From Bacteroidales bacterium (GTDB taxonomy: Bacteria > Bacteroidota > Bacteroidia > Bacteroidales > UBA7960), in assembly GCA_007128045.1 (NCBI GenBank), contig SKYG01000203.1:1-16064 (forward strand): a stretch of 16,064 nt of DNA, given 5' to 3'. The notes beneath the pieces are model-generated. The model saw only the letters and a list, made by a program, of their open reading frames with translations. It was not told the origin of the DNA and did not search any database. The position numbers and the translations under genes were made by a program. This document shows positions 6,587 through 15,100 of this stretch, one piece after another (position 1 is the stretch's first letter; every line of letters starts with the position of its first letter).

Positions 6587-7909
6587 ATGACAACCAACAC
6601 TTACAAACACATCTGGAAGGTGGCGTATCCGATAATCATCGGGTTGGTGGCACAGAACCTGATGGTCGTAATCGATACGGCCTTTTTAGGTAGGCTGGGA
6701 GAAGTGACCCTGGGCGCTTCTGCAATAGGGGGTATTTTTTACCTGAGTCTTGTAATGCTTGGAGCCGGTTTTTCTGTCGGTACCCAGATCATGATCGGGC
6801 GGAGAAATGGTGAACGCAAGTACCGCAATATTGGAAGAATATTTGATCATGCCATCTATTTTTTACTCTTGTTGGCCTTATTGGTATTTGTACTGCTTAC
6901 TTATTTAGCCCCATCATTCTTAAGTTGGTTTCTCAGCTCTGATGCCGTATCAGAAGAAAGTCTGGTATTCCTAAAATACAGGCGGTTTGGTATATTCTTC
7001 GGATTCCTTAACCTAGGTTTCCATGCATTCTATGTCGGCATCACCAGAACCATGCTGCTATCCGTGAGTACCACCATCATGGCTGCGGTAAATATTGTTC
7101 TTGACTATGCTTTGATATTCGGGCATTTCGGACTGCCAGAGATGGGGATTGCAGGAGCGGCCATTGCGACCAATATCGCAGAGCTTGTAACCTTCATATT
7201 TTTTTTGGCTTACACATGGCGAAGCCATAATATGCACATCTATAAACTGTTTCGTTTTTGGAAGCCCCATCAGCGTTTGTACAGGCCCTTATTCAAACTG
7301 GCCATTCCCGTGATGTTTCAGTTTTTCCTGTCTTTTGCCGCATGGTTTGTCTTCTTCATGATCATAGAGCAAATCGGTGAAACGGCCCTGGCTGCATCAA
7401 ATATTACGAGAAGTGTATATATGCTCCTGATGATACCGGTATGGGGGTTGAGCTCCGCCACGAATACCCTGGTAAGCAACACCATCGGCAGGGGAAACAG
7501 CCAGGAAGTTCTTCCACTGATATGGAAGATTGTAATCATAAGTGTTGTTGCCAACCTGGTCATGATCCAATCCACTATTTTTTTTCCACGTGAGATAGCA
7601 TCTCTGTTCACCGAAGATCAACACCTTATTGAAGCAACCGTCCCACTTCTTCGTGTGATAAGCCTGGCCCTGATCGTGTTTTCTATAACCATGATCATTT
7701 TTAATGGCCTTTCCGGGACAGGTAAAACCATGATCGCATTGCGGATCGAATTATTCTCTATCGGACTATACCTGATCACGGCATTCGCTCTTGCCACAGT
7801 ATTCAATGCCCAGGCCGAAGCAGTATGGTTTGTGGAGGTGGTTTACTTTGGCATTATGGGATTGTTAGCTTTTCTGTCACTGAAGAAAGGTAAATGGAAG
7901 GAAATATAA
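6587..7909 (+). CDS. MATE family multidrug/toxin efflux transporter
   Basis: Predicted inner-membrane antiporter of the MATE (NorM/DinF-like) family, exporting cationic or other small molecules in exchange for H+ or Na+. The 440 residues and roughly 12 hydrophobic segments fit the family. Diagnostic stretches are the first helix with VIDTAFLGRLG at 28-38, GTQIMIGRRNGE at 65-76 after helix 2, and AVNIVLDYALIFGHFGLPEMGIAGAAIAT (167-195), the hallmark between helices 5 and 6. The second half repeats the fold (helix 7 from about 235; ATNTLVSNTIGRGN at 291-304; NGLSGTGKT at 373-381). The ATG at 6587 directly precedes MTTNTYKHIWKVAYPIIIG, a normal family start, and no clear Shine-Dalgarno is present. 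It lies 135 nt after the methyltransferase gene. The transported substrate cannot be predicted. Confidence 0.94.
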   Translation: MTTNTYKHIWKVAYPIIIGLVAQNLMVVIDTAFLGRLGEVTLGASAIGGIFYLSLVMLGAGFSVGTQIMIGRRNGERKYRNIGRIFDHAIYFLLLLALLVFVLLTYLAPSFLSWFLSSDAVSEESLVFLKYRRFGIFFGFLNLGFHAFYVGITRTMLLSVSTTIMAAVNIVLDYALIFGHFGLPEMGIAGAAIATNIAELVTFIFFLAYTWRSHNMHIYKLFRFWKPHQRLYRPLFKLAIPVMFQFFLSFAAWFVFFMIIEQIGETALAASNITRSVYMLLMIPVWGLSSATNTLVSNTIGRGNSQEVLPLIWKIVIISVVANLVMIQSTIFFPREIASLFTEDQHLIEATVPLLRVISLALIVFSITMIIFNGLSGTGKTMIALRIELFSIGLYLITAFALATVFNAQAEAVWFVEVVYFGIMGLLAFLSLKKGKWKEI

Positions 7910-7926
7910 AGGGTTTGTCAAATATC

Positions 7927-7954
7927 AAAGGCCGAAGGTCGAAAGTCGAAGGTC
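7927..7954 (-). repeat. period-7 array (gacttty family), inverted orientation
   Basis: Four units on the + strand: aaaggcc (7927-7933), gaaggtc (7934-7940), gaaagtc (7941-7947) and gaaggtc (7948-7954). Read on the - strand they become gaccttc and gactttc, the same family as the array at 4407-4444 but in the opposite direction. It lies 75 bases before the next start and upstream of a candidate promoter box, unlike the arrays that abut start codons. Confidence 0.75.
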
Positions 7955-7984
7955 GAATGAAAACGTGCACATGCTTATTTCGTG

Positions 7985-7992
7985 TATATTTG
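7985..7992 (+). promoter_or_regulatory. candidate Bacteroidota -7 promoter box
   Basis: TATATTTG matches TAnnTTTG exactly and lies 37 bases before the ATG of the GH3 fusion gene, the same distance as the candidate box before the E2 gene. No clear -33 element is visible. It suggests the fusion gene has its own promoter rather than relying on read-through from the MATE gene. Confidence 0.5.
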
Positions 7993-8029
7993 TAACATTG
8001 TTTAACCAACCTAATGTTGCCAGTTACCT

Positions 8030-11026
8030 ATGATGTCCCGTTACTTCCTATCCCCGCTTATTTTTGTTGTCTGCATACTGATAACTCTCTTTCCACCAAA
8101 TCAAATATCCGGAAAGAGCCCGGTAGGCATTGCCGAAAGGGTTGAACAAATTATTAATCCCACATGGTCGACCCCCTGGGTTGATTCTGTTTTTACCTCT
8201 CTAAGTTTAGAGCAACGTATCGCGCAATTATTGATGATCAGGGTGCATACAGACAAAGATGCAGCCTATTACAGAGAACAAGAGCGTTTGATAAAACGCT
8301 ACAATATTGGAGGAGTTGCCTTTTTCAGGGGTGGCCCGATTCGTCAGGTGCAGCTAACAAACCGTCTTCAGGAAGCAGCGCAGACGCCTTTGTTGATAGC
8401 CATGGATGCCGAATGGGGCCCTTCAATGCGCCTTGACAGCACGATAGTTTTTCCCAGGCAGATGACCCTGGGAGCGATCAGCAATGACTCAATCATCTAT
8501 CAGTTTGGGATGGAGGTTGGCCGACAGCTCAAAAGACTTGGGGTGCATATAAATTTCGCTCCGGTTGTTGATGTCAATAACAATCCCGACAACCCGGTTA
8601 TAAACTTCCGTGCCTTCGGCGAAAGTCGTTATAATGTAGCACGAAAAGGGATTGCTTATATGCGTGGGATGCAAGATGTGGGCATTTTGGCCTGTGCAAA
8701 GCACTTCCCGGGACACGGAGATACCGATGCAGACTCTCACTACACCCTTCCTGTGCTCAACCATTCATTTGAAGAGATTGACTCCATCCATTTATTTCCT
8801 TTTAAAGAGCTAATAAGAAGTGGCTTACACTCCGTCATGGTTGCACACCTCCAAATACCGGTTCTTGAACCGGGAAAGAATGTGGCATCCACTTTGTCAA
8901 AAAACATCGTAACGGATTTGTTAAAAAACGAACTTGGCTTCTCCGGACTGGTTATTACAGATGCGCTCGACATGAGAGGCGTTAGCGATCATTTTAAGCC
9001 CGGCGACCTTGAGGTACAATCATTTCTAGCCGGCAACGACATTCTTTTGCTGCCAGAAAACGTGCCTGCCGCTATTGAGGCTATAAAAAGGGCGATCCGA
9101 AATGGCATCATTCAAGAAGCAGACCTCAACGAAGTGTGCAAGAAGATTCTTTTTTACAAACAAGTTGCAGGTCTGAATACGCCACATACAGTAAGTGAGG
9201 ATGGTTTAATTGCCGACCTAAACACCTATCATGCAGAGCAACTAAACAAGAGACTTGCCCATGCTTCGATAACACTGATCAAGAACGATGGCGATGTATT
9301 GCCTTTAAAAGAATCAACTACGGAAAAGGCAGCTTATCTGTCAATAGGTGCTCCAACAGGCAATCATTTTCATTCGATGCTGGAGGCATATAAAAACCTG
9401 CCCCAATATTCAATACAAAAAAGTCACAATGCCAGTGAAGCAAGTTCACTGATCAAGTCTATTATACAATATGAAACTATTGTCATCTCCGTCCATAATA
9501 ACAGCATGTTTCCCACCCGGCAGTACGGCATCAACCAGGAGACTGTCGACCTGATCTCTAACATAGCAAAGAAAAAGGAAGTAATCCTGACCTTATTCGC
9601 CAACCCGTATAGTCTGTTATATTTTAAGGAAAACATCCTGGATATTGATGCCATTCTGGTTGCCTGGCAAGATGGTTTGAATTTTGAGGAAGCTGCGGCC
9701 CAGGTAATTTTTGGTGGGCGCCAGGCGATGGGTAGTCTGCCTGTCGGTATCTATCCCTACTTCCCACCATATACCGGACTTGACACACCTTCTAACTACA
9801 GAATTGGGTTTGGGATTCCCGAAGAGGTCGGCATATATAGCAGCCTTCTTAACCGTGTAGACAGCATTGCCCTGGCTGGCATTGAAGAAAAAGCCTATCC
9901 AGGTTGCCAGATCGTATTGGTGAAGGATGGGATAGTTTTCTACAACAAATCCTTTGGAACGCACACCTACGGACACTCCCAGCCTGTAAACAATTCAGAC
10001 GTATATGACCTCGCCTCCCTGACAAAGATTCTGGCCACATCTGCTGCTGTCATGCATATGTCTGACCGGGGTCTGATAAACGTTGACTTGCCTATAAGTC
10101 ATTATCTGCCCTGGCTGGCTGGCAGCAATAAAGAACACATCAAGCTAAGAGAAATGATGGCCCACCAGGCAAGCCTGCAAGCTTGGATTCCCTTTTATAT
10201 CGAAACACTTACAGAAAGAAATCTGAACCCAATCTATTATAACAATCTTTTGTCTCCGGATTATCCAACAGAAGTTGCGGGCAATTTATACATTCACAAA
10301 AACTATCGGGACTCTATTTTTTCAAAGATATTGCTCTCACCACTTAGAAATAACCGGAACTATTTGTACAGCGACCTTGGCTATATCTTACTGGCAGAGA
10401 TCATTGAAAGCCAAAGTGGGATGGCACTGGATGAATATGCCGAATCCGTTTTCTACAGGCCCATGGGTTTGTCTTCACTAGGCTTCAGGCCTTTAAGAAA
10501 CCACCAAAGAGAACGAATCGTACCAACCGAAAACGATACGATCTTTCGCAGACAACTATTAAGAGGCCATGTCCATGATCCTGCCGCTGCCATGCTTGGC
10601 GGTGTTAGCGGCCATGCCGGATTGTTTGGAAACGCGCTTGATGTGGCAATTATGATGCAGCTATTTTTACAGGGAGGCGAATACGGTGGCACCAGATATA
10701 TTGACGAAGCCACGGTAAGAGAATTCACCAGGGTGCAGTTTCCGGGTAATAAAAACCGCCGCGGACTAGGTTTCGACAAGCCAGATATACAGAGAACCAA
10801 TAACAATCATGTTGCCAAAAGTGCCTCACCAAACAGTTACGGGCATTCAGGATTTACGGGCACCTATACATGGGCAGATCCAAAAGAAAACCTGGTATAC
10901 GTATTTATATCCAACAGGGTATATCCCGACTCCAACAATAGAAAAATAAGCACCTTAAACATCCGTACAGATATACATGAAGCCGTTTATGAGGCGATCA
11001 GGAAAAGCAGGACGACCATTCAATAA
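8030..11026 (+). CDS. GH3 beta-N-acetylhexosaminidase (NagZ-like) fused to beta-lactamase-fold serine hydrolase
   Basis: Predicted exported bifunctional enzyme of peptidoglycan turnover. Residues 1-28 are a Sec signal peptide with hydrophobic core LIFVVCILITLF. Residues 50-385 are the GH3 (alpha/beta)8 barrel: KHFPGHGDTDADSH at 224-237, carrying the NagZ-type Asp235-His237 acid/base dyad, and ITDALDM with nucleophile D311. Residues 400-595 are the GH3 C-terminal alpha/beta sandwich. Residues 600-998 are a class C beta-lactamase / PBP4-like domain: SLTK at 663-666 (catalytic S663, K666), YSD at 780-782 and HSG at 939-941 in place of the KTG box. The hexosaminidase part should cleave GlcNAc from muropeptides. 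The second domain could be a D,D-peptidase, esterase or amidase, which the sequence does not decide. At 998 residues it appears full length. Two ATGs are adjacent (8030 and 8033), and the choice has no consequence. Both active sites look intact. Confidence 0.94.
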   Translation: MMSRYFLSPLIFVVCILITLFPPNQISGKSPVGIAERVEQIINPTWSTPWVDSVFTSLSLEQRIAQLLMIRVHTDKDAAYYREQERLIKRYNIGGVAFFRGGPIRQVQLTNRLQEAAQTPLLIAMDAEWGPSMRLDSTIVFPRQMTLGAISNDSIIYQFGMEVGRQLKRLGVHINFAPVVDVNNNPDNPVINFRAFGESRYNVARKGIAYMRGMQDVGILACAKHFPGHGDTDADSHYTLPVLNHSFEEIDSIHLFPFKELIRSGLHSVMVAHLQIPVLEPGKNVASTLSKNIVTDLLKNELGFSGLVITDALDMRGVSDHFKPGDLEVQSFLAGNDILLLPENVPAAIEAIKRAIRNGIIQEADLNEVCKKILFYKQVAGLNTPHTVSEDGLIADLNTYHAEQLNKRLAHASITLIKNDGDVLPLKESTTEKAAYLSIGAPTGNHFHSMLEAYKNLPQYSIQKSHNASEASSLIKSIIQYETIVISVHNNSMFPTRQYGINQETVDLISNIAKKKEVILTLFANPYSLLYFKENILDIDAILVAWQDGLNFEEAAAQVIFGGRQAMGSLPVGIYPYFPPYTGLDTPSNYRIGFGIPEEVGIYSSLLNRVDSIALAGIEEKAYPGCQIVLVKDGIVFYNKSFGTHTYGHSQPVNNSDVYDLASLTKILATSAAVMHMSDRGLINVDLPISHYLPWLAGSNKEHIKLREMMAHQASLQAWIPFYIETLTERNLNPIYYNNLLSPDYPTEVAGNLYIHKNYRDSIFSKILLSPLRNNRNYLYSDLGYILLAEIIESQSGMALDEYAESVFYRPMGLSSLGFRPLRNHQRERIVPTENDTIFRRQLLRGHVHDPAAAMLGGVSGHAGLFGNALDVAIMMQLFLQGGEYGGTRYIDEATVREFTRVQFPGNKNRRGLGFDKPDIQRTNNNHVAKSASPNSYGHSGFTGTYTWADPKENLVYVFISNRVYPDSNNRKISTLNIRTDIHEAVYEAIRKSRTTIQ

Positions 11027-11048
11027 CATAAACACCCCATACCAAGAA

Positions 11049-11089
11049 ATAATCATGAACACTTCGTTTACAAATAGACGCATGATTAT
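11049..11089. other. 9-bp inverted repeat with 23-nt spacer
   Basis: ataatcatg (11049-11057) is the exact reverse complement of catgattat (11081-11089), 23 bases after the stop of the GH3 fusion gene. The A/T-rich stem, long loop and lack of a T-run argue against a classical terminator. It could be an operator-like dyad or part of the repeat element that follows. Confidence 0.4.
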
Positions 11090-11105
11090 GGGTACTGTGG
11101 GAGAC

Positions 11106-11123
11106 CCCGAACATGCGTTCGGG
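11106..11123. repeat. strong 7-bp hairpin (cccgaac / gttcggg)
   Basis: cccgaac (11106-11112) and gttcggg (11117-11123) pair perfectly around the 4-base loop atgc. The hairpin sits between the GH3 fusion gene and the octamer array. No T-run follows on either strand, so an intergenic palindromic repeat is more likely than an intrinsic terminator, though it could still act as an mRNA end-stabiliser. Confidence 0.55.
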
Positions 11124-11141
11124 ACTTCTCTGCGCTCAGCT

Positions 11142-11188
11142 TGCAGACCTTCAGACCTTAAGACCTTCAGACTTTCAGACTTTTTGAC
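11142..11188 (+). repeat. period-8 array (ttcagacy), 5 units plus ttttgac
   Basis: Octamers at 11142 (tgcagacc), 11150 (ttcagacc), 11158 (ttaagacc), 11166 (ttcagact) and 11174 (ttcagact), followed by ttttgac (11182-11188). This is the same unit family and orientation as 5192-5238. The final gac ends exactly 13 bases before the ATG at 11202. The 13-base spacer is A/T-rich and ends in ccc, as before the FAH-family gene. Confidence 0.87.
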
Positions 11189-11201
11189 AAATTTTTAACC
11201 C

Positions 11202-11999
11202 ATGAAAAAAAAGAGCTGGTTATTGTGGATTTTTGCCCTGGTCATCACCCTGGGTGGCTCCTATTATCAACGCTTAACGGGGCCAACAAAGCCCTATCGC
11301 GGCAAAGTGGAACTTGGTGAAACAGAGATATCATACCGTCTGATACGAAGCTTTCCCAGGCCCACTGACGCACCTGTTCGAGTACATGTCGAAGACAAAG
11401 ACGTTAAAGGTTATTACCGGTTTAAACGGTATCCGAGCCATGATGACTGGCAGGAAATGCAACTTGAGAGACAGGACGATTTGCTTGTTGCTTACATCCC
11501 GCAACAACCGGCTGCCGGAAAGGTCATGTATCAGATATACCTGCAGAAAGGGGATCAGATGGAAAAGCTTTCTGAGGATCCCATCATTATACGTTTCCGA
11601 AACGATGTGCCAGCCTGGGCGCTCATCCCGCATATCATCCTGATGTTTTTTGCCATGCTCTGGAGCATGCGAACAGGACTTGCAGCACTATTCCGTCAAA
11701 AAACATTCAGGCTGAGTCTGGTTACTATCCTATTGCTGATAACAGGTGGCCTGATTTTTGGCCCCATTGTCCAAAAGTTCGCGTTCGGAGACTATTGGAC
11801 CGGATGGCCTTTGGGTACAGACCTTACGGATAATAAAACTGCTGTTGCTTTTATCTTCTGGCTAATTGCGGTTCTAAGGTCATGGAAGAATCCATACCAC
11901 CGCTCATGGGTTTTGGTCGCATCGGTGGTACTCTTTCTTGTGTATATGATACCACACAGTATGTTTGGGTCAGAGATTGACTGGACGCAGGAACCTTAA
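11202..11999 (+). CDS. Conserved-looking membrane protein of unknown function
   Basis: I do not recognise a characterised family. The 265-residue protein has an N-terminal helix (6-22, probably an uncleaved anchor). A soluble segment of about 110 residues (25-135), rich in beta-strand-like alternation, follows and is probably periplasmic and Ig-like (VRVHVEDKDVKGYYRFKR, AAGKVMYQIYLQ). Four hydrophobic helices come next, near 139-158, 169-190, 211-226 and 235-251. Between helices 3 and 4 is an aromatic and polar stretch, FAFGDYWTGWPLGTDLTDNK (193-212), which looks like a functional signature because it is the least hydrophobic part of the membrane half. The start MKKKSWLLWIF is a classic membrane-protein N-terminus. 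It lies 175 nt after the GH3 fusion gene and faces the convergent protease gene. No function is assigned. Confidence 0.85.
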   Translation: MKKKSWLLWIFALVITLGGSYYQRLTGPTKPYRGKVELGETEISYRLIRSFPRPTDAPVRVHVEDKDVKGYYRFKRYPSHDDWQEMQLERQDDLLVAYIPQQPAAGKVMYQIYLQKGDQMEKLSEDPIIIRFRNDVPAWALIPHIILMFFAMLWSMRTGLAALFRQKTFRLSLVTILLLITGGLIFGPIVQKFAFGDYWTGWPLGTDLTDNKTAVAFIFWLIAVLRSWKNPYHRSWVLVASVVLFLVYMIPHSMFGSEIDWTQEP

Positions 12000-12072
12000 T
12001 CCTGATTATAGTAACGCCTGATTTTAGAACAAGATACTGTAAGCCTAAGCTCATTCACGGCAATAAAATTAC

Positions 12073-12092
12073 TTGGTCAGTAACTGACTCAA
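12073..12092 (-). terminator. weak candidate terminator between convergent genes
   Basis: An imperfect hairpin in the 122-base gap between the membrane protein and the protease. ggtcagt and actgac pair around a tight centre, and the stem extends by three pairs past one bulged base. On the - strand a T-rich stretch follows, so it could terminate the protease transcript, whose stop is at 12122-12124. No U-run lies on the + side. The evidence is thin. Confidence 0.3.
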
Positions 12093-12121
12093 CTGAAATA
12101 GCACAAAACTGTAGAGATTTA

Positions 12122-15100
12122 TTACCAAGCCATGACCCGGGTTGCAAACTGCTGATCCTGGGTGGTCATTTTTACCACGTACACGCCGGATTTTCCATGG
12201 AATGCATTTTGATCGGATGCGAATGCAGCAGTTGTAAATTCAGCAACACAGGCACCAGCCATATTATATACCTGCACCTCAGCTAAGGTGGTCCAGGGGT
12301 TATATATATTTAATTGACCGGAAGTGTAAAAGATTTCTGGGGTATCCATATCCTTCTCCATTACAGAGGTTTGCAAGTCCTCTCCAAAGTGAATCTCGAA
12401 CCTGTCCGGGTCATCATTAACTGAGGCTGAAAAATGATAACTTTTTTGTTGACTTAAGTTATGGCGATGACCAGTTTGTTTGTCAAGCAAAAATACATCT
12501 TCCGTAATACCTTGAATGCTTTGTGCTGTAATTGTATGAACCGCATCGATGCCGGCCATAAAACCCACATCTATTTTAGGATGATTCATTGTTTGTTGTA
12601 AAAACAGAATACTCATCTGATCATCGTCAAGCTTTGAATAAAAGCTGGGAGCGTCCGGCAGCATAGAGAATATTTTTTCGGCACCTCCGGTTGACGGATG
12701 GCCGAACTCCAACAAGAGCTCATCACTATACGTATTTGTGTAATTATCTACCAATAATCTTATGCCGGCAGTTGGATAATCAGTTTCCTTCTCTGTGCTA
12801 TTTTCAGAATAATGTATTCTGGCATTGTTATTCACAGAAAATGACGTGCCATGTTTTTCGGCTTTTACCCAAAAAGCCTGCATGGGAGAGATATAGCGCG
12901 AAACATGATTGGTACCTGTTTCATAGCGACTATTATTATTATAGGCGCCGTAATTGCCGGTTTGCGGATTCCATGACCAGAAGCTAACCCCTTGAGATGG
13001 ACCTTTACTATCCAGATTACTTCGTCCCTCCCAGCCAGTATCTTCTTTCCAGTCGATACTTGACGGATAGGGGTTGCCTATCAGGTTAAACCCGGCAAAA
13101 CTGTCATCAGCTTTTCCCAGGTGTGATAATTCAAAGGAGAATTCTCCCGCTGTCAGAATGCCAGACAGCATACTTGTTGTTGATCCTGACTCAGCAGAGG
13201 CACCGACCAGGTAGCCTATACCAGCTTCAAGACAATTGTCAGTACCCTGAGGTGTATTTGTATCCGGATTGTTCGTCCCATCATTCACTGATATCCATGT
13301 TTGTCCGGGTTCATTCCAGCTATATGCCATACCATTTATCACCTGATGATCGGGAGTTTGGTTCATCAGTGGTATGGAAATGGTATTCCAGGGTTCCTGG
13401 GTTTTATGTGTATTGGAATAATTATATGAGGCTACCACGTCATTTGAAACATGTATGATTGAACCACTGCCAGTTTCATCAGATACAATCAGAATTGCTT
13501 CTCTTCCCGCATTGTTAATCAGATCTTCAGCAACAGTTAACATACCACCTGGGTGTACGATGAGTTTTTCAGTTTGATTATCACAGGATTCGATGATTAA
13601 CTTGTCTGTGATCAGTTCTCCACCTAATTGGATGGTTAATTTTCCACTGCCCTCAATGATTACAGCGTCTGATGAGATAGCCCTAGCAGAAATAAAAACA
13701 ATACTGCCATGAGACGGGATACTGGTTACGGCTGTACTTCCGTCACCATCGACAAACCAGTTGTCCATATCGTTCCAGTCTCCATCACGTAAAAAGTGGT
13801 ATTCTGCTTCCGGACTGCTATCAATGTCATCTTCACCGTCATCTTCATCTGCATCTTCAGGCTCATCGGGTTGATTGTTCTCAGGATCATCTGGCTGGTA
13901 ACCTTCAGGCTGTATGGCCAGGAGTGCCGCATAGGCATTGATGCGTCCGCTGCCAAGTTTTCCGGCATATTGTTCGTTGCTTGTGTAATGATCATCGGCG
14001 GTGGATATAAGGATATCTATCACGTCGGAAGCCTTCATCATCGTGGTGGCGTTGGAGATAATCAAAGCTGCCACGCCTGCCACATGGGGAGCCGCCATGG
14101 AAGTACCTGAGCTGTATCCATATGAATTATTGGCCAAGGTGCTTAAAATAGATACGCCGGGAGCTGATATGTCGATCCAGTCTCCAAAATTTGAATTGGA
14201 TGCTTTTTCATCACGGTTGTTGGTTGATGCAACGGCGACAGCCCCTTCGTAGAATGCCGGATAATAATGGTCTTCCCGTCCCCTGTTTCCGGCAGAAAAA
14301 ATGGTGATACCACCTTCGAGGACAATCCCACCGCCGTATGTGTTAAAATAGTCGATGGCATCAAGAGCCAGGTGATCATACACATTGGGAGCAGCGTATG
14401 TCCAGCTGTTCTGGCTTATTGCTGCGCCATTATCTGCGGCATAGACCGGGGCCAGGTGAAAACCATCGCTGCGGCTATCGCTGAACACTTGACATACCAT
14501 TAATTTAACTCCGGGAGTGTCGCCACCACCGCCTGCAATACCGGCGACACCAACTTCATTATTCGATACAGCCGATACAATGCCAGCTACATGTGTAGCA
14601 TGGTTTGTTGGTACGATATCAGTTGTTTTATCAGCAAAATTATATCCGGTATTTCCGTCCGAGTCTTTCCAGATATTTACAGCCAGGTCGGGATGATCCA
14701 CTTTAATACCACCATCAATAATGGCAACAACAACCTCTTTTCTGCCACGCTCTATATTCCATGCATCCGGAATCTTTATATCAGCACCCATCATACCACC
14801 TTTTTGACCATTGTTTTGAAGATTCCACTGATCGGAAAATCTAGGGTCGTTGGTTGCCGGCTGACTTTTGGAATTGTTGTCTGGGTTGACTTCATGAGTA
14901 TCTGCAATGTCAGTAAATTCTTCTGATTCCGTACTGATCACACGAAAAACAGGCTGAGCAATTTCAACACTTTCCAATGATTGAAAGTGATCAATAATTT
15001 GTATTAAATCACTTTTATCGGCCGTACTGAATTCATACCAAAGATGGAAACCCCACTCTCTATGGCGTTCATGTAAAGAAGACATTGATTTATCGTTTCC

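Noticed and set aside
11106..11123. Intrinsic terminator of the GH3 fusion gene
   Set aside because: The stem is strong but no run of T follows on either strand, and it is part of a repeat-rich gap.
10977..11198. Open frame spanning the end of the GH3 fusion gene and the repeat gap
   Set aside because: It overlaps the real gene in another frame and its C-terminal part is translated repeat units.
13726..13995. Open frame on the - strand within the protease gene
   Set aside because: It overlaps the acidic linker in another frame and has a low-complexity sequence, so it is a shadow of the protease.
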